A stretch of 64,000 nucleotides of DNA, taken from assembly GCF_017310505.1 (NCBI RefSeq), contig NZ_CP065957.1, positions 1,488,001-1,552,000 of the forward strand, written 5' to 3'. The notes under the pieces are model-generated. The model was not told the DNA's origin, ran no database searches, and saw only the letters and a list, made by a program, of their open reading frames with translations. This document shows positions 14,674-23,979 of the stretch, in pieces. Source of the stretch: Methylacidiphilum caldifontis. Its GTDB lineage: Bacteria; Verrucomicrobiota; Verrucomicrobiia; Methylacidiphilales; Methylacidiphilaceae. The position numbers were made by a program, and so were the translations under genes. The stretch's first letter is position 1. Each line of letters opens with the position of its first letter.

Positions 14674-17187
14674 ATGACGGGTTTTTCAAGGAATTTAATC
14701 CTTGTCATAATCTTTATTTCTCTCTCTTTGCTGCCCTCAATGTTGAAAGGAGAGGATGGATTAACCGCGGATAATAAGGATAGGGTTAAAGAGAAGGAAC
14801 TGGCTTCGAAAAACAAGGAGGATAAGTCTCAATCTATCAAAAAAGGGAAACCACCTTCTGTTGGTCCTGATCAGCCTACTCCCTTGGAAGAGAATGGACA
14901 AGAAGAAAATATTTCGAATGCAGCAGCTAAGAAACCGGACATTGTTTATCAACAAAGAACCTTAGAACAAACCGTGAGCCAACTCCCAGAAGTCCAGGTT
15001 GTTGCAGTGACTCCTTTGCCGGGAATGGGTCAACCCCTTGAAAATTTGGCTGGAAATTATCAATTAGCCAAGGGCGAAACTTGGTTAAGACAAGAGGAAT
15101 TTAGCTTGCCACAGTTTATGGAAAGAAACATGGCAAGTGTTAATGAAGTCAATCTCAATGGCAATCCATTTTTACCTAACATCAATTATCGAGGATTTGC
15201 TGGTTCTCCTATACCAGGGACACCTGTTGGGATTTCGATTTTTTATGATGGGGTAAGGATTAATGAACCGTTTACGAACAATATCCTTTGGGACTACGTG
15301 CCCCAGCTAGCTGTTGCTTCCATGGAGGTCGTTCCTGGGTCAAACCCTATTTATGGACAGAATACTCTTGGAGGAGCAATTGTGATTCAAACTAAGGATG
15401 GAAGACGCAACCCAGGCTCTATGATCCAGGATTATGCAGGTGCATGGGGAACGAATGACTTGGAGTTTCAACATGGAGGGTATAAAGGCAAATGGGACTG
15501 GTTCCTAAGTGGCAACTGGTTTAGTCAAGAGGGTTGGAGACAACAGAGCTCAAGCTATGTCAAACAGCTCTTTGGAAAAGTAGGTTATCATGACGATGGG
15601 ACGGGTACTGACATTCACTTGGAATATACAGGAGCTGATAATCTATTAAATATCTTGGGTCCTACTCCTTTGGATATGCTCCAAACTGCAGGAAGATCCA
15701 TGATCTATACAGGGCCTAACCCTCAGCATGACAATCTTAACCTAGTCAATCTGATTGCTAGCCAAGTTTTAACCGAGGAATGGACAATTGGAGCTAACGC
15801 TTATTTTAGGCAGTCTGACTTTTCGTTTAACAACGGGAATATTGCCAATAATGTAGATCAATTCCTTGGGTTTAACTATCCATTGGATGCTCAAGCTCTG
15901 GACCAAAACGGTATGCCTATTCCAGCTGGAGAATGGGACTTTGGCAATATAAACCAGACGGGAGCTGGGGCAAGAATTCAAGCCCAGTGGGATAAAAAAT
16001 TTGATGCAATGGACAATTACATGGTTGCTGGAGCCAGTTTTGATTGGTCTCAAAACATTTTTAACTCGGGTTTTTATCCAGCGGCGATGGGACCTAATTA
16101 CAACAACATCACCATCCCTGGATTTCCCTTCCAACAGCAGTTCGTTGTTCCTGGATTTTCAGATTTTGTTGGACTTTATCTGACCGACACCTTTTCCCCT
16201 ACTCCATGGTTCCATCTTACGGGAGCCTTAAGAGATAATTATGCACAAATGATTATAGGTGGATTTGGCGTAGATAACAATGGACAGACTGTTTCTTTGA
16301 GTGCGGCTGAGCGGTTCCATCAATTAACTCCAGCTGCTGGTTTTACTTTTCAACCGCTAAGAGCTTTTAGTCTTGTTGATCCGCAAATGGAAGATTTAAC
16401 GTTTTATTTCAATTACAGTGAGAGTTTTAGAGCCCCCATGCCTGGGGAAATTGTTGGAGCTAATCCAGCTATTCCTGTTATTTTACCCATTGCACAGCTG
16501 GGGGATCCAGAGCTTGCTCCGGTCCTTGCCCAGACTTTCGAAAGTGGTCTTCGAGGATCGATCAAGCCAGCTAGCTTATCTTGGGCTCTTTCCTTTTACC
16601 GAACGATTATTTCTAACAATATCGTTTTTCAGAATACAGGACATTCAAGTGCTGGTTTTTTCCAAAATGTCGCTGCTGAACAAAATCAAGGAATAGAAAT
16701 CACTCTATCGGGTAATTACAAAAAACTGGGTTGGTTTGCCAATTGGTCATTTCTAGAAGCTACATTCCAGTCTGAGCTTTTTTTAGAGAACGCGATTAGC
16801 ACCTCTGTTCCTGTCTTTCCAGGGAATAGACTTCCTAATCTGCCAGAGCAGATGTTCAAGGCAGGAATTAGCTATCAGATATTTCCTAGGTGGCTCATTT
16901 CGGCTGATTTCCAATACTATTCCAGCCGGTTTCTTTACGGGGATTGGGCAAATGTTTATCCCATGATGCGGGGCTTTTCTGTGCTTAACATTCAAAGCTA
17001 TGTTACAATCAATAAATATGTCCAGCTCTTTGCTTTTGCGACCAACGTGTTCAATGAGTTTTATGCCGGCGCAGGGATGATTTCCCAGAATGTTTTTACT
17101 GGGGCACCTAATGGAGGGACTATTGTTCCTTTTATTACACCAGGCTCACCTTTTGGTATTTGGGGAGGACTAAGAGTTACTTTTTAA
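14674..17187 (+). CDS. TonB-dependent outer-membrane receptor 1
   Basis: The ATG at 14674 opens a typical signal peptide (MTGFSRN, then a hydrophobic core ending near SMLKGEDG); a TTG at 14611 would put 21 extra residues before it and is less likely. The product has about 837 residues. After the signal comes a hydrophilic, Lys/Glu/Ser/Pro-rich linker of roughly 75 residues, then EVQVVAVTPLPG, a possible TonB-box-like strand. The plug domain follows (NINYRGF, ISIFYDGVRINEP, SMEVVPGSNPIYGQNTLGGA). The remainder is a 22-strand-type barrel with YFNYSESFRAPMPGE and NVFNEFYAGAG, ending in LRVTF with a C-terminal Phe as required for outer-membrane insertion. It should import a scarce ligand such as a metal chelate; the ligand is unknown. 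Confidence 0.9.
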   Translation: MTGFSRNLILVIIFISLSLLPSMLKGEDGLTADNKDRVKEKELASKNKEDKSQSIKKGKPPSVGPDQPTPLEENGQEENISNAAAKKPDIVYQQRTLEQTVSQLPEVQVVAVTPLPGMGQPLENLAGNYQLAKGETWLRQEEFSLPQFMERNMASVNEVNLNGNPFLPNINYRGFAGSPIPGTPVGISIFYDGVRINEPFTNNILWDYVPQLAVASMEVVPGSNPIYGQNTLGGAIVIQTKDGRRNPGSMIQDYAGAWGTNDLEFQHGGYKGKWDWFLSGNWFSQEGWRQQSSSYVKQLFGKVGYHDDGTGTDIHLEYTGADNLLNILGPTPLDMLQTAGRSMIYTGPNPQHDNLNLVNLIASQVLTEEWTIGANAYFRQSDFSFNNGNIANNVDQFLGFNYPLDAQALDQNGMPIPAGEWDFGNINQTGAGARIQAQWDKKFDAMDNYMVAGASFDWSQNIFNSGFYPAAMGPNYNNITIPGFPFQQQFVVPGFSDFVGLYLTDTFSPTPWFHLTGALRDNYAQMIIGGFGVDNNGQTVSLSAAERFHQLTPAAGFTFQPLRAFSLVDPQMEDLTFYFNYSESFRAPMPGEIVGANPAIPVILPIAQLGDPELAPVLAQTFESGLRGSIKPASLSWALSFYRTIISNNIVFQNTGHSSAGFFQNVAAEQNQGIEITLSGNYKKLGWFANWSFLEATFQSELFLENAISTSVPVFPGNRLPNLPEQMFKAGISYQIFPRWLISADFQYYSSRFLYGDWANVYPMMRGFSVLNIQSYVTINKYVQLFAFATNVFNEFYAGAGMISQNVFTGAPNGGTIVPFITPGSPFGIWGGLRVTF

Positions 17188-17281
17188 AGCAACGAGGATA
17201 AACCTTGGTCATTGCTAAAAGCATGGGTCAAAAATATATTACTAAAAAAATTGATTAAAAACTTCTAGGAGTTTCAATCGG

Positions 17282-18607
17282 GTGGAAGATACCATTATTG
17301 CTGCTGCTACTCCTCCAGCTTTTTCTGCCATAGCAATCATTCGGATGAGTGGTCCGGAAAGTTTAGATATCATCAACTCGTTGCTAAGGGAAAAGTTAAC
17401 TTGGGAACCTCAAAAACTTTACTATAAAAAACTTTATTTTGCAGATGAACTTCTAGACGATGTTGTACTGGCGTACTGGAAATCCCCACGGTCTTATACG
17501 GGTGAAGACATGGTAGAAATTTCTTGTCATGGGAATCCTTTTATTGTGGAAAACATTCTTGAAGCTTGCCAAAAGAGGGGTGCAAGACTAGCTCTTCCTG
17601 GAGAATTCACAAAAAGAGCTTTTCTAAATGGCAAAATGGATTTGACCCAAGCCGAAGCGGTAATCGATGTGATCCAGGCGGGGGGAAGGCTGGCACTCAA
17701 ATCGGCCCAAGCGATGCAGTCTGGAAGGTTGTCTCATGAACTGCTCGAAGTGCGCACTGAACTCATTGAAATATTGGCCGAGATTGAAGCCTACATCGAT
17801 TTTCCCGAGGAAGATATTGAGCCACAGGTTGGCAATTTACTTATCACAAGACTTTTAAGCATAGAAAATAAACTCAAAAGCTTGATTGCTTCAGCTCCTT
17901 TAAGCCGGGTATTACGAGAAGGTTTTACGATAGTTTTGGCAGGGTCACCCAATGTCGGCAAATCCAGTTTATTTAACGCCTTGCTTAAGGAAAATAGAGC
18001 CATAGTTTCTCCTCACCCGGGGACGACTAGGGATACAATTGAGGCTGAATGTCGGATTTCATCTTTTCTTGTAAGGCTTATTGATACGGCTGGTCAAAGA
18101 GAGTCTTCTGACCAGATAGAAGAAGAAGGGATAAGAAGGGCAAAAGAGGCGGTCAAGAAAGCTGATCTCATCCTCTATCTGGTTTCTGCTCCAGGCGATC
18201 CTTCTCTAGACCCATTTAGACTGCCGGAGTTGGATCCTCATCAAAAAGTCATCGCAATTGCTTCAAAAGTCGATCTTGGGTTGCATCCAGCCAATAAAGA
18301 CAAGCTTGCTCTCTCGACGGTGACGGGTGTGGGGCTAGAGGAACTCGAAGAAGAAATAAAAAAGATTTTAAAGGCGTTTTTCCCTCAGGATTTTTCCTTT
18401 GGTATCAATTCCCGCCAGCAGGCAGCGTTGCTGAAAATAGCTGAAGCTATTCATAAAGCTATCTGTGGAATAAAGAACCAGCTTGCTCCAGAGTTGATCA
18501 GCAGTGAGCTAAGATCTAGCCTGGATATAGTGGGGGAAATTGTTGGGCTTGTGAGTGCTGAAGATATTTTAGACAAAATATTTCAGAAGTTTTGTATAGG
18601 CAAGTAA
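17282..18607 (+). CDS. mnmE: tRNA modification GTPase MnmE
   Basis: MnmE, with MnmG, adds the carboxymethylaminomethyl group to U34 of certain tRNAs. The 441-residue protein starts with GTG and shows all parts: the N-terminal tetrahydrofolate-binding domain ([19 protein letters not shown]), the linker [19 protein letters not shown], the inserted G domain with [14 protein letters not shown] (G1), GTTRD (G2), DTAGQ (G3) and SKVD (G4-like, Ser replacing Asn), and the C-terminal FCIGK whose Cys is conserved in the family. It ends four bases before pyrD, so the two are probably co-transcribed. Slightly shorter than the usual 450-460 residues. Confidence 0.95.
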   Translation: MEDTIIAAATPPAFSAIAIIRMSGPESLDIINSLLREKLTWEPQKLYYKKLYFADELLDDVVLAYWKSPRSYTGEDMVEISCHGNPFIVENILEACQKRGARLALPGEFTKRAFLNGKMDLTQAEAVIDVIQAGGRLALKSAQAMQSGRLSHELLEVRTELIEILAEIEAYIDFPEEDIEPQVGNLLITRLLSIENKLKSLIASAPLSRVLREGFTIVLAGSPNVGKSSLFNALLKENRAIVSPHPGTTRDTIEAECRISSFLVRLIDTAGQRESSDQIEEEGIRRAKEAVKKADLILYLVSAPGDPSLDPFRLPELDPHQKVIAIASKVDLGLHPANKDKLALSTVTGVGLEELEEEIKKILKAFFPQDFSFGINSRQQAALLKIAEAIHKAICGIKNQLAPELISSELRSSLDIVGEIVGLVSAEDILDKIFQKFCIGK

Positions 18608-18611
18608 CCCG

Positions 18612-19637
18612 ATGATCTATAGAAGACTTTTAAGACCACTGCTCTTTTCTCTTGATCCTGAACTGGCTCATCATCTCTGCTTAAGGCTTCTTAGTCATCC
18701 TCTTTATTCTTCCTTTTTAAAACTCTGGTCCTCTTTACAAAAAGGTACTGTCCTTCTTCCTAAACAACTTTGGGGGCTTAAGTTTCCTAATCCCATTGGT
18801 CTTGCTGCAGGTTTTGATAAAAACGGGATTGGAATTCAGGGCTGGGAATGGTTGGGTTTTGGATTTGTTGAAATAGGGACGGTTACCCCACTCCCTCAAG
18901 AAGGAAATCCAAGGCCCCGGCTTTTTCGACTACCTACAGAAGAAGCACTCTGGAACAGTTTAGGTTTCCCTAGCGAGGGAGCAAAAGCGGTATCCGAAAG
19001 GTTAAGCCAACTGATTCAAAAAGCTAAACCCAGGATTCCCATCGGCATTAATATTGGGAAAAATAGATTAACCCTTTTAGAAGATGCAGTTGAAGATTAT
19101 AAAAAATGCTTTTCTTATTTCAAGAATCTTGGTGATTTTTTTGTCGTCAATGTGAGTTCACCTAATACCCCAGGGCTGCGATCGTTACAACAAAAAGCCT
19201 TTTTAGAGAATCTTTTTGACAGCTTAAATTGCCTTAACCTAGCTCCTCGAAAACCTATTCTGGTTAAAGTCTCTGCGGACATAGAACATAAAAAACTTGC
19301 TGAAATATTAGAAATGCTTATCCGCAAAGAATCGTGTGGAGTTGTGATATCGAACACTCTTCCTGCCCAAGGGCCAAGCGGAACAGTGGGCGGGATTAGC
19401 GGTAAACCTTTAAGAAAGCTAACATTGGAGTTGATTCGGTTTGTGAAAAGGGAAACAAAAGATAAGCTCCCCATCATCGGCGTAGGAGGCATATTCAATG
19501 CACAAGATGCTTTAGAAAAATTGGAAGCGGGTGCTGATCTTCTTGAAGTTTATACTGGCTTTGTTTATAACGGGCCTTCTTTCCCAAGAGAACTTTGCAA
19601 AGAGCTGGCTCGTTACAGAAAAGATGGTTATGTCTAG
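18612..19637 (+). CDS. pyrD: Dihydroorotate dehydrogenase (quinone), class 2
   Basis: PyrD oxidises dihydroorotate to orotate in pyrimidine synthesis and passes electrons to quinone. The 341-residue length and the N-terminal amphipathic extension ([20 protein letters not shown]) mark the membrane-associated class 2 enzyme. FMN and substrate motifs are visible: [54 protein letters not shown] with the catalytic Ser, and IGVGGI near the C-terminus with [12 protein letters not shown]. It follows mnmE by four bases. The next gene converges from the other strand; a short GAAAAGCTTTTC palindrome lies in the 22-base gap. Confidence 0.95.
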   Translation: MIYRRLLRPLLFSLDPELAHHLCLRLLSHPLYSSFLKLWSSLQKGTVLLPKQLWGLKFPNPIGLAAGFDKNGIGIQGWEWLGFGFVEIGTVTPLPQEGNPRPRLFRLPTEEALWNSLGFPSEGAKAVSERLSQLIQKAKPRIPIGINIGKNRLTLLEDAVEDYKKCFSYFKNLGDFFVVNVSSPNTPGLRSLQQKAFLENLFDSLNCLNLAPRKPILVKVSADIEHKKLAEILEMLIRKESCGVVISNTLPAQGPSGTVGGISGKPLRKLTLELIRFVKRETKDKLPIIGVGGIFNAQDALEKLEAGADLLEVYTGFVYNGPSFPRELCKELARYRKDGYV

Positions 19638-19659
19638 ACCTCGAAAAGCTTTTCTTAAT

Positions 19660-20340
19660 TTATAGGGTTAGCTCTCCCCCCACTTTAAGGAGACGAAAAG
19701 GAATATCTTCTTGTTGGAACTTCTTTTTGGCTTCCTCATGATCAATTTTAATCGCATCAAAAGTATCGAAATGAACCCCCATGACTTGTTTGCAGTTAAG
19801 AAGCCTAGCTGCTCGAATCGCTTCGTCTATACCCATAGTAAATACTCCCCCAACAGGAAGAAGGGCTAGATCGATTTGGAAACATTCACCAAAAAGTTTC
19901 ATGTCGCTCATCAGTGCAGTATCTCCGGCATAATAAAGGATACCTTCTGGTCCCTCCACGACAAATCCACCAGCGGTGCCTCCATAGGAACCATCAGGAA
20001 GGCTGCTTGAATGGGCTGCTTGAACATAGTGGATTTTGCCAAAATCAAAAGTTCGGCTGCCTCCTAGATTCATGGGAAAAACCTGGGTCACTCCCTGCTT
20101 TTCTAGCCAAAGGGTAATTTCAAAATTAGAAAGGATTGGAGCTTGAGTTTGTTTAGATAGCTGAGCGGCATCAGCAATATGATCGAAATGCCCGTGAGAG
20201 ACCAAAATGTATTGGGGATTAAGGCTATTGATGTTGATGGACTTTGCACGTGGATTCTGAGTTATAAAAGGATCGACAAGGATAAATGAACTGCCTATTT
20301 CTACTCCAAAACAGGAATGCCCGTAATAAATAACTTTCAT
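19660..20340 (-). CDS. UPF0173 metal-dependent hydrolase (metallo-beta-lactamase fold)
   Basis: The 226-residue protein begins MKVIYYGHSCFGVEIG and carries the metal-binding signature SHGHFDH (about residues 49-55) and further metal ligands at AAHSSSLPDG, YYAGDT and MGVHFDTF. This is the pattern of the UPF0173 / YtkL group of metallo-beta-lactamase-fold hydrolases, about 225 residues long. The physiological substrate of the family is not established. No signal peptide, so cytoplasmic. It converges with pyrD. Confidence 0.88.
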   Translation of the reverse strand: MKVIYYGHSCFGVEIGSSFILVDPFITQNPRAKSININSLNPQYILVSHGHFDHIADAAQLSKQTQAPILSNFEITLWLEKQGVTQVFPMNLGGSRTFDFGKIHYVQAAHSSSLPDGSYGGTAGGFVVEGPEGILYYAGDTALMSDMKLFGECFQIDLALLPVGGVFTMGIDEAIRAARLLNCKQVMGVHFDTFDAIKIDHEEAKKKFQQEDIPFRLLKVGGELTL

Positions 20341-20427
20341 AAGTTCATTATAATAGAAATATAAGATTAAGTTTTAAAAAAAATTAACGATGAACAATGT
20401 TTTTTCAATGTGCCTAGGGTTAAAGAT

Positions 20428-21234
20428 TCAATCCTCGTTATATCTAAAAGTCGTATTGGGAGCAAAAAACAAACCAAAATCCTGTTTCAGGACTTCTAAA
20501 AGTTCGTTGTTATCATTGAGTTGCCTAGTCCTTGTGAAATAAGGATTGATTAAAGTTAAGCTTTTGTTACGTAAAAATTTCCTTAGATCAGCCGATAGGG
20601 ATTGCACAATCAATGTTTTTGTAAATAGTGAGTCGGGGTGTGTGGAAACGTAGTAATTTGCGATTTTATAATCAACCAGTTCTTGTGGTTCAAGAGAAAA
20701 GGAATAAAGGGAAGTCCAGCTGTTGTTTTCAAAAAGTTGAAGTAGCCAATGTTGGTTTTGGCGCAAAACTCTATATTGCCAGCCAAAATGAACGCTCTTT
20801 TGGTTATCTTCTAGGAGGATGGGCAAGAGAAGTCCATGACCCCCAAATCCAACATCAGCGATCCAGAAGCTTCCATTGCATTCGACTAAAAGACTCATAT
20901 GAGTTCGGGGAAGCAGCTTGTTGGTTTTGTAATGAACTCTTGCAGCAAGCCTGGTCAGTTTAAAGCCAAGCCGTTCAAGAACATGGGCAAACAAGATATT
21001 CTGTTCGAAACAGTATCCTCCTCTATTGCCTATCACGAGTTTTTTTTCAATGTCTTGAAGCTCTAGAGAAATACTTTTACCAAGCAGTATATCAAGGTTT
21101 TCAAATGGAATAGACTTTGCGTGAGCAAGATGGATCTCAAAGAGTGTGTCCAAAGAAGGCGATGAACTTTTTCCCTTGTATCCGATACGTTCAAAATAGC
21201 TCTCAAGATCAATTTTGAAGAAATTATCTTCCAT
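20428..21234 (-). CDS. Arylamine N-acetyltransferase (NAT)
   Basis: NAT enzymes move an acetyl group from acetyl-CoA to arylamines, hydrazines or related amines through a cysteine thioester. The 268-residue protein shows the full Cys-His-Asp triad: Cys75 in RGGYCFEQN, His112 in RTHMSLLVE and Asp127 in IADVGFGG. The N-terminal helical part has IPFENLDILLG, also typical. Length agrees with the family. It is transcribed away from the TonB receptor 2 gene; whether the two are related is unclear. Some NATs act in secondary-metabolite pathways, but no such genes are next to it. Confidence 0.93.
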   Translation of the reverse strand: MEDNFFKIDLESYFERIGYKGKSSSPSLDTLFEIHLAHAKSIPFENLDILLGKSISLELQDIEKKLVIGNRGGYCFEQNILFAHVLERLGFKLTRLAARVHYKTNKLLPRTHMSLLVECNGSFWIADVGFGGHGLLLPILLEDNQKSVHFGWQYRVLRQNQHWLLQLFENNSWTSLYSFSLEPQELVDYKIANYYVSTHPDSLFTKTLIVQSLSADLRKFLRNKSLTLINPYFTRTRQLNDNNELLEVLKQDFGLFFAPNTTFRYNED

Positions 21235-21405
21235 TACAAGAAGATTACGAAATTTTGAACCCCTTTACAATTTTGGGTTTTCAAGAACAGTTTTAAAGGA
21301 CAGAAAAAAATAAAAGGCTAAAGAGTCGTTTTTTTAGCACCCTATCCCCCCAGTAAAACATCTCTGAACACATGAGAGTCTTACGAGACCTAAAAAACGT
21401 TTAGG

Positions 21406-21433
21406 TTGACATAAATTAAGGCTTGCCTAAATT
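21406..21433 (+). promoter_or_regulatory. Promoter of TonB receptor 2
   Basis: A perfect -35 TTGACA (21406-21411) is separated by 16 bases from TAAATT (21428-21433). The -10 ends 23 bases before the ATG at 21457. The -10 hexamer lies inside an inverted repeat, so transcription is probably controlled. Confidence 0.65.
21414..21433. promoter_or_regulatory. DtxR/MntR-like palindrome overlapping the -10 element
   Basis: AATTAAGGC (21414-21422) and GCCTAAATT (21425-21433) form 9-bp inverted arms with one mismatch and a 2-bp spacer. The core TTAAGG-CTTG-CCTAAA differs by one base from the TTTAGG-N4-CCTAAA pattern I associate with MntR-type and resembles the TTAGG half-sites of DtxR/IdeR boxes. Extra TTAGG half-sites stand at 21401-21405 and 21432-21436. 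A metal-responsive repressor binding here would block RNA polymerase. No DtxR-family gene is in the window. Confidence 0.45.
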
Positions 21434-21456
21434 AGGTAAATCTAAATTTATATTTG

Positions 21457-23952
21457 ATGCCTGCCTTTATTTTTATCCTATTCATTGTTTTATTATTACT
21501 AGGCAAGCTTGGTGCTCAGAACACTCCAGAAGATATCCCCCCTTCAGCTGTTGCTCCCCTGTCTCAATCCAGCAAGGTAAACCCCACTAGTGATTCTCAA
21601 AGGGCTTCTTCTGCGACCGCCGAGCCTATTGTACTACCTGTGGTTGAAGTCAGTGAACAGGCGCCTTTGGGAGCGGCCTCATCGACTACCACCGCTTATG
21701 GTCCAGAACTCAGCGTGTTTGATACGCCCAGAGAAATTACCCAAATTTCTAGAGAAGCCCTCGACACGCTTTCTCCTGGAAATATCATGGGTTATGACGA
21801 ACTAGCTCCACTGGTCCCTTCATTGACCACTATGGCTCCTGCAGGAGATTATTCAGTAGAACCTTTCATTCGGGGACTACCAGCCACCGTGTTTAGAAAC
21901 GGGATGCTTGTTGGACTCGAAAGCTATGGGACCAGTGGACCATTACCCAATTTCTATGCCTACGAAAACATCGATATTGTTCAGGGACCAGTTCCAGCCG
22001 TGTTTGGAGCACGGGAAATGGCTGCCGGTTATGCCAATCAGATTACCAAGCAACCTTATTTCGATAAGTTCCGAGGAGCTGCCCAGTATTCTATAGGGAT
22101 GTATGATCAGAACAGGTGGAATGTCGATATTGGGGGGCCTTTTGCAGGGGGCAAAGCAGCCTACCGCTTCGATTATGCCGGTCAATATTCAGGCAGTTAT
22201 TACGAGGGGGCTTATATGCATAGCCAAGATTTTTATTTAGCTTTGTCAGCAAGACCGTCAGAGAACTATTGGATCGATTCCAATTTCGAATTTGATACCA
22301 TGGGGTTCAATTTACCCTTGGGCATTAATAGGCCAGATCAAGCCTTGATCGACTCTGGTCTCTACCAAAGTGGGAACATGATCGGTTGGCTTGGCCCTAA
22401 TGGGACATTTCATCCAGGGATTGGAACCTCTGTTCCAGGGGAAGGCTACGTGATTCAATGGGGTCCGCAAGTGCCTATCAGTCTAAGGAATAACCTAGCT
22501 AATCTTGCTGGATCAGGTAATAGAACGAACTATGGGGTAGCGCAGATAATCCAAACCCTTAAGCTTTCAGATGAATTAAGAGTAGTTAACAATACGATGT
22601 TTGAGTATTTTAATGTTGTTCAAAACCCATTAGCTAATTCCAACTGGTCATATTCGCCAGGAGATTGGCTCATCGAACATCGAATAGAAGCCCAAGCACA
22701 ACTAAACCAATCGATAAAAGGGCTTTCTCTTTCGCATTCTTTGGATGGAGGCATCTTTTTATGGTTTCAAGACAATACCGATTACACGGAAACGAGTCGG
22801 ATTGCTGATAATTTTTGGAACATGGCAGCACCTCTTTCCCGGTCTAATCTCTTGCCACCCATAACGCTAGCTGAAGCTCTTCGAGCCCAGGATATTTACT
22901 TGACCGATATTCCCATACCTGGGATCCCTTATATCACCTACAACACGAATAATTTTGCAACAGCCCGTTCCGAGTTTTTTCAGCTTTCTCCGTTTATCCA
23001 GGATATCATAGCTCTTGGAGATAAATGGAGCTTGATTCTTGGAGCCAGGCTGCAGTGGTATTCAATTGCTAACAGTGAGCCTCCAGGTACCCCTTCATTC
23101 TTGATGCTTCAAAGTTACTATTCGATTCTTGAACCTCAGTTTAACGCAAGCCTCTCCTACAAACCTTTTCCATGGATGAATGCTTATTTTAGCTATGCTT
23201 ATACCCAGGTGGCTGCTATGGATGTTTTAGGGGCTTTTTGTCCAGAATTTAGCTCACAATATTATCATCTTGAAAACATCGAATATGAATCGGGGGTCAA
23301 ATTTAATTTATTTCATGACAAATTATTTCTTTCTACCGAAGGTTTTTATTACTCCACTTTTTTCCCCGTAACCGTTTTGCCAGGAGGCTTTACCCCTATA
23401 ACTCCTGCTCAAGTCATTGGGGCTGAAATTGCAACCCAGTATCAGTTAGATCGGTCCTGGAATTTTTCAGCCGGGTTTGATTATTTGACTGGAGAAGAAT
23501 TTTGGACCCAAAGTGTTGCCCAAACGGGTCCAACCGTTATCCAAAATTACTCGGCAGCTGTTGCTGCCCGTTATAATCTGCCCGTGGATCCTTATACGAC
23601 TTTGCCACCGGCCGTTTATCCATTCATCGGATTTCCTCATGAACATGGAACGGCAATGATCAGTTATAATTCTGGTCAAGGGTTTGGAGGTTCTTTCTGG
23701 TTGTGGATTCAAAGTAACATGTTCCTTTCTTATAATTATGCCACGCAGATTCCGATTGACTATACTCTCAATGCCAGCCTCTATTATGGAACAAAGTGGT
23801 GGAAAATCCAGCTTCAACTCTATAATCTTACTGACAATCATTATTGGCTTCCAACGGGAACAGGATTCCAGGGAGATAGAGTCTATAATTATGATAAGGT
23901 ATTGATTGGCTTGCCATTTTGGGTAATGGGAACCGTCAGTGTGTTTTTCTAA
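21457..23952 (+). CDS. TonB-dependent outer-membrane receptor 2
   Basis: The ATG at 21457 (directly after a possible TTG at 21454) opens a signal peptide PAFIFILFIVLLLLGKLGAQ. A Ser/Pro-rich linker follows, then VLPVVEVSEQAP, a good TonB-box-like strand. The plug domain contains FDTPREITQISREAL, FIRGLPATVFRNGM and the conserved ENIDIVQGPVPAVFG. Residues beyond about 210 form the barrel, with LILGARLQWYSI, NASLSYKPFPWMNAYFSYAY and a C-terminal TVSVFF ending in Phe. The plug pattern is that of ferric-siderophore receptors of the FhuE/FpvA type. The likely metal-responsive operator upstream supports a role in metal uptake; which metal is unknown. About 831 residues. Confidence 0.9.
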   Translation: MPAFIFILFIVLLLLGKLGAQNTPEDIPPSAVAPLSQSSKVNPTSDSQRASSATAEPIVLPVVEVSEQAPLGAASSTTTAYGPELSVFDTPREITQISREALDTLSPGNIMGYDELAPLVPSLTTMAPAGDYSVEPFIRGLPATVFRNGMLVGLESYGTSGPLPNFYAYENIDIVQGPVPAVFGAREMAAGYANQITKQPYFDKFRGAAQYSIGMYDQNRWNVDIGGPFAGGKAAYRFDYAGQYSGSYYEGAYMHSQDFYLALSARPSENYWIDSNFEFDTMGFNLPLGINRPDQALIDSGLYQSGNMIGWLGPNGTFHPGIGTSVPGEGYVIQWGPQVPISLRNNLANLAGSGNRTNYGVAQIIQTLKLSDELRVVNNTMFEYFNVVQNPLANSNWSYSPGDWLIEHRIEAQAQLNQSIKGLSLSHSLDGGIFLWFQDNTDYTETSRIADNFWNMAAPLSRSNLLPPITLAEALRAQDIYLTDIPIPGIPYITYNTNNFATARSEFFQLSPFIQDIIALGDKWSLILGARLQWYSIANSEPPGTPSFLMLQSYYSILEPQFNASLSYKPFPWMNAYFSYAYTQVAAMDVLGAFCPEFSSQYYHLENIEYESGVKFNLFHDKLFLSTEGFYYSTFFPVTVLPGGFTPITPAQVIGAEIATQYQLDRSWNFSAGFDYLTGEEFWTQSVAQTGPTVIQNYSAAVAARYNLPVDPYTTLPPAVYPFIGFPHEHGTAMISYNSGQGFGGSFWLWIQSNMFLSYNYATQIPIDYTLNASLYYGTKWWKIQLQLYNLTDNHYWLPTGTGFQGDRVYNYDKVLIGLPFWVMGTVSVFF

Positions 23953-23979
23953 TATTTTACAACTGTCTTATGGGTTATC

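Noticed and set aside
19643-19654. GAAAAGCTTTTC palindrome as terminator between pyrD and the UPF0173 gene
   Set aside because: The palindrome has no loop and no proper T run behind it, so it is unlikely to form an effective terminator.
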